Numbered from the stretch's first letter, positions 23,531 through 36,700 are shown. The stretch: 64,000 nucleotides of DNA from Ophiosphaerella korrae (GCA_028456385.1 JALNQF010000157.1:1-64000); one strand, 5' to 3'. Numbers and translations: made by a program. Notes: a model not told the origin generated them from the sequence alone.

Positions 23531-26500
23531 GCTAAACCTTAGGAGAAGGTAGCTAGGAGTAAAGAAATATAATATATAATACTCTATTAGACCTTTTGTT
23601 ATAAAAACGACTACTATATATATCTTTCTAGTAAATAGGGAGTAAGATACTTCTTATAATAGAGATAGAGAGTAGCTATAATAAAAGAAAGAATAAAAGC
23701 TTAGCTAGAAGAAATAGCCTAAGTAATAGACCTACTAGTAGAAGATCTAGAAAGGGAAGAGCCCCTAGTACTATTAATCTAGGCTAAAAGACTAGTACTA
23801 GATAAAGAGACTACTACGACTACCTCTAAAGGACTATAAAGAAGTAAGAGATAAGTTAGTATAAGAGATATAGAGTATACCTAGCTAATAATATATAGTT
23901 ACAATAGCTACACGATAAGTAATATAGAGGAACAAAATAAAGAATAGAAGTTTATTTAGAAATACTTACTAGTTATAAGTATAGAGGAAGCGTACAAAGA
24001 CTAAAAAGAACGTAATCTTAAAAAAATAAAGTTTATACTATTTTAAGAATAGATAAAGTAATATATAGTTATAGTAGGAAGAATACTTATAAAAAGAGAA
24101 TAGTAATACTTTATAAAAAAGACGTAATAGATTAATAAAGCCTATATACTAAGAGTACTAGTAGTATACTATATCCTAATAATAGATATACCTAGTAGAA
24201 GTAAATACTAAGAAGAGGATAATAAAATAATAGATCTAAAACACTTAGTATACTTTAAAGTATTATAGATATTATACCTAGACAAGAATTATATTATATA
24301 TAGAAACTCTAAAGTAAATAATAGCGTATAGCTTATAAAGAGAAAAGGCTATAACTATATAAGAGTAATTCTAGTAGAAAATATCTAAGGATAGGAAGTA
24401 ATCTTAGAAGATAGATACGTAGTAGTAAGACTAGGCCTAAAACTATCTAAGAAATACGTCTAAGGAGGACTATAGTACAAATATATATATAATAAATATC
24501 TAAAATATAAAGAATATAAACTTAAAGTAGGCTTATAGCTCTAGAAAGATAGATAATTTATAAAGTTACTTAAGTAAGAAAAACTAGAAGGTATAAGAGG
24601 CCTATATATTACAAAAATAAGTATATACTAAGGAAAGAAAGTATAATTAATAATTAATAGTAGAGCTACAAGAAACTTTATATTAAAGAAGTTTATAGAA
24701 ATATAGGGAATAAAGTATATAATAAAGAAATACCCTTAATAACTAAGTATAATTAAAGGAAAACTATTCTAGAAACTAATATAGTTTAAGACAGCACCTT
24801 TAATACTAAGGTTAGAAGGACTAGAAATTAAGAATATAGTTATAGATATAACAACAATTAATAACAAACAAGATATAATATTAGGTATACTATAGTTATA
24901 GATAACTAACCTATATATTAATTAGAGGATAGAGAAAATTAACTACTATAAAACAGACACGTTAAAGGCCTATAAGAATACCTACAAGGGAGAATTCCTA
25001 GAAGAATATAAGAAATAAGAAGAACAGCTTATAGAACCTAAAGATTACCTTCTAGAATATTAACTATAAGACTTAGCGATAGAAATAGAAGAAAGAAAAG
25101 ACGTAGGGTAGAGCTTAGTCTACTAGAAAATAGAAGAAGAATTAAAGATTAAACAAGTATTTATTTAAAACGTAATAAAAAAGAGATAGATAAGAGAATC
25201 TAAATCTTTAGTAGCTTATAGACTTATCTTTATAGATAAAAAAGGAATAAGTAATAAAAGACCTTATATAGACTTTAGAAAAACTAATATAGTTATAAAC
25301 AAGAACTAATACCTCTTACTAAAGATAGACGTAATATAAGATAAACTATAGAAGGTAACAATCTTTACAAAGTTAGATATCTAGAACGCCTATTACTAAA
25401 TTAGAATTAAAGAAGGTAATAAATAGAAAATAGTATTAAGAACACAATAGAGATTATATAAATATTTAGTTATACTATTTAGCTTAACAAATGTACTAGT
25501 AGTATTCTAAGAAAGGATTAATATAGTACTAAGAGAGTACTTAGATATATTTATATTTATATACTTAGACGATATCCTTATATTCTTAGAAATAGAAGAA
25601 GAACACGTATAATATATATACAAAGTACTAGAAAAACTAGTAAAAGCTAAAATATTTTTTAAGATAAGAAAATACAAGTTCTATACAAAAGAAATAGATT
25701 TCCTAAGGTTTATTATAGAACTAGGAAAGATTAAGATTAATCTAGAGAAGCTTAAGTTAATTAATAAATAGCTAACACTAAGAAACCTAAAAGAAGTATA
25801 ATAATTTTATAGGCTAGCTAACTTTTATAGAAAGTTAATAGTAAGATAGTCTAAAGATATAGAACTAATAACAAAACTTATAAAAAAAGATATACTATTT
25901 AAATAGATAAAGGAATAAGACAAGGTATTTAAAAAGATTAAGAAGAAGTTTATAGAAAACCTAGTTATTAGAATATACAACCTAGACCTACTAGTAATAG
26001 TAAAGATAGACGTATCTAACTTAGTCTATAAAATAATACTAATATAGGAAGACCTAGAGACTAAAAAAGAATACTTAGTTAAGTACTTCTCTAAGAAAAT
26101 AAAGATAGTAGAACTTAACTACTTAATCTATAACAAAGAAATACTAGCAATCTACAAAGTATTTAAGTAATAGAGAGTATACTTATAAGGAGTAAAATAT
26201 TAGACAAAGGTCTATATAGACTATAAGAATCTTATAGAATTTATAATAAATAAAGAATTATTATAACGCTATATAAGATAGTAGGAATACTTATTAATAT
26301 TTAATATAGAAATTATATATATAAAAGGGAAAGACAATTAGTTTATAAACGCCCTTAGTAGAAAGCTAGACTTACAAGAAGAAGTAAGCGCTACTAGTAT
26401 AGTTCTAGTTAAGAATAAAGAAAGACACTTAGTCTTAAATATATATAAAATAGCTACAACACTTAAAAGGAAGAGTAGCGAGCTAGATAAATAGATTTAG

Positions 26501-27880
26501 AAAATAACAAAAGAAGTATCTAAAGAAATAAAAAAACTAGAAATCTAAGAAGGATTTGTACAAGCCTATAGAAGAATATATATCCTAAAGAAGATCTAGA
26601 AAGAATTTATACAATAATTCTATAAATTACTAGTATATAGTTACTAAGGTATTAAGAAAATATTAGATAGACTACTACAAGATTGCTATATTCTAAAAGC
26701 AAGACAATTAGTAATAGAAGTACTACGAGACTATATAGAATATTAAAAGAATAAATATAATAGATATATACTATATAGAATATTACAACTAGTAGAAGTA
26801 CTAAAATAACTATAGAGAGTTATTATAATAGACTTTATTACGAAGTTACTAAAGTCTAAAGACCTAATATTAGGAGTTAAATATAATAGAATCTTAATAA
26901 TAGTAGATAAGCTTATAAAGTATATATACTTTAGACTATATAAAGAAAAAAGTAAGATAGAGGTTGCTATATACTAGGTTCTAGGAACTATAATTAGTTA
27001 ATATAGACTACTAGATAAGATTGTTATAGATAGAGACGTATAATTTATATTAAAACTATAGGAAACAATAATAGCGTAATTAGGAATTAAATATACAATA
27101 TCTACAGCATATTACCTATAAATAGACAAATAGTTAGAACGAATAAATTAGATAGTAGAATAATACCTAAGATACTACCTTAACTATAACTAGAACAATT
27201 AGGTATAGTTACTACCTATAGCACAGCTAGTATATAATAGCGCAAAGAACGTAGTAATAAGAGTATTACTCTTTTTCGCGAACTATAGATTTAAACCTAA
27301 TATATACTAGATACTAAGAAATTAGATATCTTAGTCCTTAAGAGGAGAAAACTTTGCTAATAGACTTAAAGATATATATAATTAACTAAGACAAGATATA
27401 GAATTCTTATATAATTAAATAACAAAGTACTATAATAAGAAGTATAAAGAGAGACCCTAATTTTAAGAAAGAGAAAAAGTATAGTTAGTATAAAAGAATA
27501 TTAAAAGTAAGAGACTAAGCTTAAAATTAGACTACGTTAAAATAAGACTATATAAAATTAAGAAAGAAGTTATACTAGTTATATTTAAATTAAAGCTACT
27601 AAAAAAGATAAGGATATACCTAATATTTTACGTAGCCCTACTAGAATAAGTACTACTAGAAGTAAAACTACTAGTATACAAAGTAGATACGTATAGAGAA
27701 TAAGAAGAATAGGAAGTTAAGAAAATCCTATAGCACTAGTTCTAAAATAGAAGAGACTACTACTTAGTAGAATAGATAGGTATAGACAAAAAAGGACAAC
27801 TATAAGAAGAAATATAAGAACTAGAGGATAATCTTAATTACCTTAAGAAACTAGAGGAGTTCTAAAGTTAAAACCCTCTA
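23531..27880 (+). pseudogene. G5 pol pseudogene (linker, protease, RT, RNase H, integrase, chromodomain)
   Basis: In the gag frame: a linker; protease with LIINSRATRNFIL (NSRA at 24656-24667) and NNKQDIILGILW; RT about 25140-25900 with the intact box YLDD at 25562-25573; RNase H about 25960-26440. Integrase spans about 26470-27640, with LDRLLQDCYILKARQLVIEVLRD, IDFITKLLKSKDLILGV, IVIDRDV and a C-terminal KSKRLSLKLDYVKIRLYKI. The chromodomain at about 27690-27870 reads EVKKIL...DYYLVE.IGIDKKG. The CxxC of the integrase zinc finger reads Tyr. It was a full replication and integration machine; now many RIP stops break it. Its end overlaps the antisense frame. Confidence 0.92.
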
Positions 27881-28530
27881 GAACGCCTAGTAGTAAACTA
27901 AGAGAACTAATATTACTAATAATAGATAGAGAGATAATAGGGACGTCTAGCGCAAGACCTACTATAGCAACACTAAACGCTTTATCTAAGTCTAGCTTAG
28001 CTTCTAGAGCTACTAACTACTTAGCTAATTTCTTATTATTTAAGGCCTTTATCTTATAAAGACGAGAGAGACGAGCTTAATTTTCTACTAGCTTACTCTA
28101 CGCAAGCTCCTAGATACGCTTACACTTAGCTTTAGCCTCTACAATTTAAGATAGTAATTTCTCTTAAGTCTAGTTAATAGCTTTCTCTATTATTGTTAAG
28201 CCTAGATATAAGAATAAGTATAATAAACTTATACTTAAAAAGAGAAATACTAGATATATTATAAGAGCTACGTATATTCGTATAAATATACGCCTTATAA
28301 GCCCTACTATTATTTATAGAAATAATATAAGGAAGAGACTTAGAGTTTAACTTAAGAGAAGTATAATAAGAGTAAAGAAATATTTTAATACTATTGCGTA
28401 ACACGCGATTAGTAAAGAGGTAGTAACAACGTATAAATAAAATAGTTATAAGGGAAGATAAAGAACTCTATATTAATAAAGAAACTAGACTAATAACTCT
28501 AGCTCTAAGATAGGTAAACTAGGACCTACC
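27843..28530 (-). pseudogene. Antisense reading frame in the G5 3' region, includes a 76-codon open stretch
   Basis: Read from 28530 leftwards. The first frame contains YLRARVISLVSLLI then, fully open for 76 codons (28404-28174), LRNSIKIFLYSYYTSLK and ISSISLFKYKF, ending RESY. The second frame starts near 28190 with LIIIEKAIN and reads EKLLS.IVEAKAK, LARLYKIKALNNKKLAK-like text, LVALEAKLDLDKAF and LEGFNFRTPLVS, ending at 27843-27845. This open stretch is the longest non-shadow ORF in the window. It aligns at protein level with the divergent G3 copy. I recognise no domain; the second part is Lys/Ala/Leu rich and probably helical. Antisense transcription from the 3' LTR would be needed. Confidence 0.5.
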
Positions 28531-28531
28531 T

Positions 28532-28545
28532 AGGAAGGGAGATAG
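28532..28545 (+). promoter_or_regulatory. G5 polypurine tract
   Basis: AGGAAGGGAGATAG lies immediately before the 3' LTR start, the plus-strand priming site. Confidence 0.85.
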
Positions 28546-28926
28546 TATTATAGGTGTAATAGAAGAAATTAAGATAGAACTAATTAGTCCTAATCTAGGC
28601 GCTAATAAAGTATAAGACAAGTAGAGTAACAACCTTAATTAAGAGACTATATATAACTAGGACACCTAGGCTAATCTATAATCTACTAGTCTTAGCAACT
28701 ATAGATTATAGATTACGACAAGTATATAGTTAGTAAGATACGTATTATTAGGATAGTATTAGTAATTTAATCCTTTAACTACAGAACGCTAATATAAAAT
28801 AGTTACAAAATATTTTCTATTATTTATAAGTTATTATAGATTATAACCTAAGCTTTTACTATTAACTCTTAATCTACTAATACCCTTTAGGTACTAGGAA
28901 GTTAACCCTAGTAACACCCTATTACA
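28546..28926 (+). repeat. G5 3' LTR, 48 bp shorter than its partner
   Basis: 381 bp, beginning TATTATAGGTGTAATAG and ending CCTATTACA, then the duplication AATAC. It lacks one 48-bp segment between two AATCTATAATCT copies present in the 5' LTR; 429 minus 48 equals 381 exactly. Confidence 0.95.
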
Positions 28927-31900
28927 AATACTAAGAAGGAGATAATAAAATAATAAACCTAAAAAATCTAGTATACTTTAAAGTATTATAGCTATTATAC
29001 CTAGATAAGAATTATATTATATATAGAAACCTAAACGTAAATAGTAGTATATAGCTTATATAAAGAAAAGGATATAATTATATAAGAGTAATTCTAGTAG
29101 ATAATATCTAAGGATAGAAAATAATACTAGAAGAAGAGTATATAGTAATAAGGCCTAGACTAAAACTATTAAAAAAATACGTCTAAGAAAGACTATAGTA
29201 TAAATATACTTATAATAAATACTTAAAATATAAAGAATATAAACTTAAAGTAAGGCTATAGCTCTAAAAAGATAGATAATTTATAAAAATACCTAAGTAA
29301 AAATAGCTAGAAGGTATAAGAAGCCTATATATTACAAAAAAAAGTATATACTAAAGAAAGAAAGTATAAATAATAATTAATAGTAGAGCTATAGGAAACT
29401 TTATATTAAAAAAGTTTATAGAAATACAAAGAATACGTTATATAATAAAGAAATACTTTTAATAACAAAGTATAATTAAAAGAAAACTATTCTAGGAACT
29501 TCTTAAGTTTAAATTAGTTCTCTCTATATTAGAACTAGAAGAGATAATAATTAAAAATATAGTTATAGATATAACAATAATTAATAATAAGTAAGATATA
29601 ATTCTAGAAATACTATAATTATAGATAACTAACCTATACATTAATTAGAGAATAGAAAGAATTAGCTATAGTAAGATAGATATACTTAAGGCTAATATAA
29701 GTACTTATAAAGGAAAATTCCTAGAAGAATATAAGAAATAAGAAAAATAGCTTATAGAACCTAAAGACTATCTTCTAGAATATTAGCTATAGGACTTAGT
29801 AATAGAACTAGTAAAAGATAAAAACGTAGGATAGAGCCTAGTCTACAAGAAAACTAAAGAAAAGTTTAAAATTAAATAAATATTTATTAAAAACGTAATA
29901 AGAAAAGGATAGATATAAGAATCTAAATCCTTAGTAGTATATAGACTTATATTTATAGATAAGAAAAGAATAAATAATAAAAGACTTTATATAGACTTTA
30001 GAAAAACTAATATAATTATAAGTAAAAACTAATATTCTTTACTATTAATAGATAAAATATAAGATAAACTATAGAAAGTAAAGATCTTTATAAAACTAGA
30101 TATCTAAAACGCTTACTACTAAATTAGAATTAAAGAAAGTAATAAATAGAAAAAAGTATTTAGAACGTAATATAGATTATATAAATACTTAGTTATACTC
30201 TTTAGATTAATAAATATACTAGTAGTATTTTAAAAAAGAATTAATATAGTACTAAGAGAGTACTTAGACGTATTTATATTTATATACCTAGATAATATCC
30301 TTATATTCTTAGAAATAGAAGAAGAATACGTATAATATATATATAAAGTACTAAAAAGGCTACTAGAAAATAAACTATTTCTTAAAATAAGAAAGTATAA
30401 ATTCTATATAAAAGAAATTGATTTTCTTAGATTTATTATTAAACTAAGGAAAATAATAATTAACCTAGAAAAGATTAAGTTAATTAACAAATAGCTAATA
30501 CTAAAAAACCTAAAAAAGGTATAATAATTTTACAAGCTAGTAAATATTTATAGAAAATTAATAGTAAGATAGTCTAAAGATATAGAACCTATAATAAAAC
30601 TTATAAAAAAAGATACGCTATTTAAATAGTTAAAGGAATATAATAAGGTATTTAATAAAATTAAAAGAAAGTTTATAAAGAATCTAGTTATTAGAATATA
30701 TAACCTAGACCTACTAGTAATAGTAAAAATAGATATATCTAACTTAGTCTATAGAATAGTACTAATACAAGAAGACCTAAAGACTAAATAAAAATATTTA
30801 GTTAAATACTTTTCTAAGAAAATAAAGCTAGCTAAGCTTAACTATCTAATTTATAATAAAGAGATACTAGTAATTTATAAAGTATTTAAGTAATAGAGAG
30901 TATACTTATAAAGAGTAAAATACTAAATAAAAGTCTATATAGACTATAAGAATCTTATAGAATTTATAATAAATAAAGACTTATTATAATACTATATAAG
31001 ATAGTAGGAATTTCTATTAATATTTAACTTAGAAATTATATATATAAAAGAGAAAGACAACTAATTTATAAACGCTTTTAGTAGAAAACTAGACTTATAA
31101 GAAGAAGTAAATACTACTAGTATAGTTCTAGTTAAAAATAAAGAAAGATATTTAGTTTTAAATATACTTAAAATAGGTACAACACTTAAAAGAAAAAGTA
31201 GTAAGCTAGATAAATAGATTTAGAAAATAATATAAGAAGTATTTAAAGAAATAAAAAAACTAGAAATCTAAGAAGGATTTATAAAAGCTTATAGAAGGAT
31301 ATATATTCTAAAAAGAATCTAAAGAGAATTTATATAATAATTCTATAAACTACTAGTATATAGATATTAAAGAATTAATAAAACTTTAGATAGACTACTA
31401 TAAGACTACTATATCCTAAAAGTAAAATAACTAGTAATAAAAGTACTATAAAACTATATAGAGTATTATAAATATAAGTATAGTAGATATATACTATATA
31501 GAATACTATAACTAATAGAAGTACTAGAATAACTATAAAGAGTTATTATAATAGACTTTATTATAAAGCTACTTAAGTTAAAAGACCTAATATTAAGAAT
31601 TAAGTATAATAGAATCCTAATAATAGTAGATAAACTTATAAAGTACTTATACTTTAAGCTATATAAAGAAAAAAGTAAAATTAAAGTTACTATATACTAG
31701 ATCCTAGAGACTATAATTAGTTAATATAGACTTCTAAACAAGATTATTATAGATAAAAATATAAAATTTATATTAAAACTATAGAAAATAATAATACTAT
31801 AAATAGGATTTAATTATATAATATTAATAGTATACTCCCTATAAATAGATAGATAATCTAAATAAATAAATTAGATAGTAGAATAGTACTTAAGATATTA

Positions 31901-32590
31901 CCTTAACAATAACTAAAATAACTAGGTATAGCTACTACCTATAGTATAGTTAGTATATAATAGCGTAAAGAATATAGTAATAAGAGTATTACTCTTCTTT
32001 ATAAATTATAGATTTAACCCTAGTATATATTAAATACTAAGATTAGAAGAATCCTAGTCTCTAAGAAGAGAAAACCTTACTAATAGACTTAAAGAAATAT
32101 ATAATTAATTAAAATAAGACGTAAAGTTCTTATATAATTAGATAGTAAAGTACTATAATAAGAAGTATTAGTAAAGACCTTAATTTAGAAAAAGAGAAAA
32201 AGTATAGTTAGTATAAAAAAATATTAAAAGTAAATAACTAAGTTTAAAACTAGACTACATTAAGATAAAACTTTATAAAATTAAGAAGAGAGTTTTACTA
32301 GTTATATTTAAACTAAAGCTACTAAATAAAATAAAAATATACCTAACTTTTTATATAGCGCTACTTAAGATAGTACTATAAAACGTAAAGCTACTAGTAT
32401 ATAAAGTAGATATATATAGAGAATAAAAGGAATAAGAAGTTAAAGAAATCTTAGTATACTAGTTCTATAATAGTAGAAACTACTACTTAGTAAAATAGAT
32501 AGGTATAAATAAAAAAAGATAACTATAAAAAGAAATATAGGAACTAGAGAATAATCTTAATTACTTTAAGAAACTAGAGGAGTTCTAAAG
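28927..32590 (+). pseudogene. G4 pol pseudogene (linker to chromodomain)
   Basis: Continues the G4 polyprotein after G5. Protease NSRA is at 29379-29390, RT box YLDN at 30285-30296 in VLREYLDVFIFIYLDNILIF, RNase H about 30690-31130, integrase about 31200-32370, and chromodomain about 32410-32590 with KEIL and YYLVK.IGINKK. The phase agrees with gag once G5 is removed. Many RIP stops. Compared with G5, nearly all Cys and His ligands and the second RT Asp are lost. Confidence 0.88.
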
Positions 32591-33285
32591 TTAAAACCTT
32601 CTAGACTACCTAGTAGTAAACTAAGAGGAATAATACTACTAGTAATAGATAGAAAGGTATTAGACTCGCCTAATATAGTAGGAGCTAGAGTAGCCTCTAC
32701 TATATCCTTAAAATTAAGCTTAGATTCTAGAAGAATAGACTACTTAATAGACTTCTTATTATTTAAGGCCTTTGTCTTATAAAGATAAGATAAATAACTC
32801 TAGTTATTAGATAGTTATATCTAATTATTAAGAAACTAATACTAATATTCTTCTAGTATATAACAAGAGATTTTATAAAGTTATTTAAGCTTTCTTTTAG
32901 CTTCTATAATCTATAATAATAGTTTTTCTTAAGTATAGTTAATAGCTCTCTCTATTATATATAAGTATAGACGTATAAATAAGTATTCTTAACTTATACT
33001 CTACTATAGATATACTAAATAAGTTATAAGATAAATAAGTATTAGCGTAAATATACGCCTTATAGGCCTTACTATATTTTAAAGAAAGATAAACTAATAA
33101 AAAGTTTATAGACTTAAAATAAGAATATAGAAATATTATAATACTATAGTATAATATACAATCTACTAATTAAAAATAATAAAGAGTAAACTAAGTAAGT
33201 ATAGAGATAGAGAATAAAGAACCTTATATTAATAAGAAAACTAGATTAATAACTTTAGCTCTAGGAAAAGAAAATAAAAGACTAT
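32566..33285 (-). pseudogene. Antisense reading frame in the G4 3' region
   Basis: Minus-strand reading shows the same second frame as G5: IIERAINYT, EKLLL.IIEAKRKLK, YLYKTKALNNKKSIK, LESKLNFKDIVEATLAPTILG. It ends in the EGFNF tail and a stop at 32566-32568. The middle section has extra or changed sequence relative to G5. The N-terminal frame is poorly preserved. Function unknown. Confidence 0.38.
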
Positions 33286-33301
33286 CTAGAGGAGGAGATA
33301 G

Positions 33302-33749
33302 TATTACGCTAGTAACAAGGAAAGTTAAGATAAAACTAATTAGTTTTAACTTAGTAACTAATAAAGTATAGGATAAGTAGAGTAATAACTTTAATTAGGA
33401 AACTACTTATAATTAAGATACGTAAGTAATCTCTTAATCTATTAAGTAAATAGATAAAATATAATTATAGATTAATAGATTAGTAATCTATAATCTATAG
33501 TTACTAAGACTAGATATAAGAAATAGATTAATAGATTAGTAAGAATATATAATTAGTAGTAATACGTATTATTAAGATAGTATTAGTAATCTAATCTTTA
33601 ACCTAGAACGCTAATACTTAATATTATATATACAAATTAAATATTATTTATATTTATTACTAATTATAATATAAGCTTTTGTTATTAACTCTTAATCTAC
33701 TAATAACTCTAGAGTTTATTAGGAAGTCGACCCTAGTATACCTATTATA
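33302..33749 (+). repeat. G4 3' LTR
   Basis: 448 bp, beginning TATTACGCTAGTAACAAGG after the purine tract AGAGGAGGAGATAG (33288-33301) and ending CCTATTATA. The U5 end (ATAACTCTAGAGTTTATT) matches the 5' LTR of G4, but the U3 has AATAGATTAGTAATCTATAATC-type repeats instead of the 31-bp array. Confidence 0.9.
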
Positions 33750-36700
33750 ATATCCTAAGTAATATACTTAAATATAAACTACTACTTATATAGAAAATTA
33801 AAGGTATAAAATTATATAAAGCTAGTCTAAAGAAAAGGATATAATTATATAAAAGTAATCTTTAAAAAAGATATCTAAGGTTAGGAAATAATTAAAATAC
33901 TTAATAAAGAAAGTATATTAATTAGACTAGGACCTAAGCTATTTAAAGAATACGTCTAAAGAAGGCTATAGTATAAATATATATATAATAAATATCTTAA
34001 ATACAAGAACTATAAATAGAAGATAGAGTAATAGCTCTAAAAGAATAGATAATTTACTAAACTACTTAAGTAAAAATAGCTAGAAAGTATACAAGGCCTA
34101 TATATTACTAAAATAAGTATATACTAAAAAAAGAAAGTATAAGTAATAATTAATAGTAGAGCTATAAAGAACTTTATATTAAAGAAGTTTATAAAAATAT
34201 AAGAAATATAATAAATAACTAAGTACTATTAAATAAAAACTATTTTAAGAACCTATTAGGTTTAAAATAGTACCTTCTATACTAAAAATAAAAGAACTAG
34301 AGATTAGAAATATAGTTATAAATATAATAATAACTAATAATAAGTAAGAAATAATGTTATAGGCGTAACAAGAGAAATCGAGATAGAACTAATTAGTCCT
34401 AACTTAGATACTAATAGAGTATAAGACGAGTAGGGTAATAATCTTAATTAGAAAACTACTTATAACTAGTACACGTAGAAGTAATCTATAGTTACGTATA
34501 AATAGATTAAAGTAATCTATAATAATATATAAATAGATTAAAGTAATCTATAGTTATATATAAATAGATTAGTATAAGTATATAGTTAATAAGATACGTA
34601 TTATTAGGATAGTATTAGTAATCTAATCTCTAATCTAGAACGCTAATACTTAATATTGTATATAGAAATTAACTATTATTTATAGTTATTACTTAATTAT
34701 AATACAAGCTTCTATTATTAACTCTTAATCTACTAATACCTAATAGGTTATTAGGAAGTTAACCTAGGTAACCCTATTACAAATAATATTAGAAATACTA
34801 TAGTTATAGATAACTAACCTAAAAATTAATTAGAGAATAAAAAAAATTAGCTACTTTAAGTAAAAAATATTAAAAGCTAAAATAAGTATATATAAAAGAT
34901 AATTCCAAGAAGAATATAAGAAATAAGAAAAGTAACTTACTAAACCTAAAGATTACTTTCTAGACTATTAGCTATAGGACTTAGTAATAGACCTAGATAA
35001 AAAGAAAAACGTAGGATAAAGCCTAGTCTACTAAAAAACTAAAGAAAAATAAAAAATAAAATAAGTATTTACTAAAAATATAATAAAAAAAAATAGATAT
35101 AAGAATTTTAATTTTTAGTAGTATATAAACTTATATTTATAGATAAAAAAGAGATAAATAATAAGAGACTTTATATAGACTTTAGAAAGATAAACGAAAT
35201 TATAAGTAAGAATTAATATCTATTACTATATATAGATAATATATAAAATTAGCTATAAAAAGCCTAAATCTTTATAAAACTAGATATCTAAAACACTTAC
35301 TACTAGATTAGAATTAAAGAAAGTAATAAATAGAAAATAGTATTTAGAATATAATATAAACTATTTAAATATATAGTTATATATTTTAGATTAATAAATA
35401 TTCTAGTAGTATTCTAAGAAAGAATTAATATAGTCTTAAAAGAGTACCTAGATACTTTTATATTTATATACTTAGAAATAAAAGAATACGTATAATATAT
35501 ATATAAAGTACTAGAAAAACTAATAGAAAATAGAATATTCTTTAAAATAAGGAAATATAAGTTCTATATAAAGAAAATAGATTTCCCTTAGTTTATTATT
35601 AAACTAAGAAAAATAAGGATTAACTTAAATAAAATTAAAGTAATCTAAGAATAGCTAATACTAAAAAACTTATCTAAAGTATAATAATTTTATAGGTTAG
35701 TAAACTTTTATAGAAAATTAATAATAAAATAGTCTAAAATATTAGAACTTTTAATAAAACTTATATAGAAAGATATATTATTTAAATAAACTTCGAAATA
35801 TAATAAAGTATTTAATTAGATTAAATAAAAGTTTATAGAAAACTAAGTTAATAGAATATATAATCTAGATCTACTAGTAATAGTAAAAATAGATATATTA
35901 AACTTAGTCTATAAAATAGTACTAATATAAGAGAACTTAGTTATTAAGTAAAATTACTTAGTTAAATACTTTTCTAAGAAAATAAAGCTAGTAGAGCTTA
36001 ACTACCTAATCTATAATAAAGTAATACTAGTAATCTATAAAGTATTTAAGTAATAGAGAGTATACTTATAAAAAGTAAAGTACTAAATAAAAGTCTATAT
36101 AGACTATAAGAATCTTATAAGATTTATACTAAATAAGGACTTATTATAATACTATATAAAATAGTAGAAATACTTATTAATATTTAACTTTAAGATTATA
36201 TATACTAAAGGTAAAGATAATTAGTTTATAAATACTTTAAGTAAAAAACTCGATTTATAAAAAGAAGTAAATACTACTAGAATAGTATTAGTTTAGAATA
36301 AAGAAGGATATTTAGTCTTAAATATACTTAGAATAGCTATAATACTTAAAAGAAAAAGTAGTAAGCTAAATAAATAGTTTTAAAAAAAAATAAAATAAGC
36401 TTTTAAAGAAATAAAAGAACTTAAAATCTAAGAAAGACTTATAAAAGTATATAGAAGAATATATATCTTAAGTAAAATATAGAGAGAGTTTATATAATAA
36501 TTTTATAAACTACTAGTATAAAGATATAAAAGTATTAATAAAATATTAGATAGACTACTATAAGATTATTATATTCTAAAAGTAAAATAACTAGTAATAG
36601 AAGTACTATAAAATTATATAGAATATTATAGAAATAAGTATAGTAGATATATAATATATAGAGTATTATAACTAGTTAAATTACTAGAATAACTTTAGAG

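Larger units (their letters stand above)
21949..28926 (+). mobile_element. G5: complete chromovirus element inserted in the G4 linker
   Basis: 6978 bp with LTRs 21949-22377 (429 bp) and 28546-28926 (381 bp), and a perfect 5-bp duplication AATAC (21944-21948, 28927-28931). Gag, knuckles, protease, RT and chromodomain are all in the same phase, so it once encoded a single polyprotein of about 1.83 thousand codons. The RT box is still YLDD. With G3 it is the least mutated complete copy. The LTRs differ by exactly one 48-bp block. Confidence 0.96.
19776..33749 (+). mobile_element. G4: chromovirus element, 5' LTR cut at G1, split by G5
   Basis: Plus strand: partial 5' LTR 19776-20111, gag 20116-21948, pol 28932-32590, 3' region, polypurine tract, and 3' LTR 33302-33749. 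Removing G5 plus one duplication (6983 bases) puts the gag start and the RT box in the same frame. The 5' LTR lacks its first ~130 bases compared with the solo LTR at 34355, which fits G1 having inserted there. The sequence after the 3' LTR (ATATC) has no left partner in view. Confidence 0.85.

Noticed and set aside
28174..28404. 76-codon minus-strand frame as a host gene
   Set aside because: Its peptides recur in the 3' regions of other elements, so it belongs to the retrotransposon antisense frame, not to a separate host gene.
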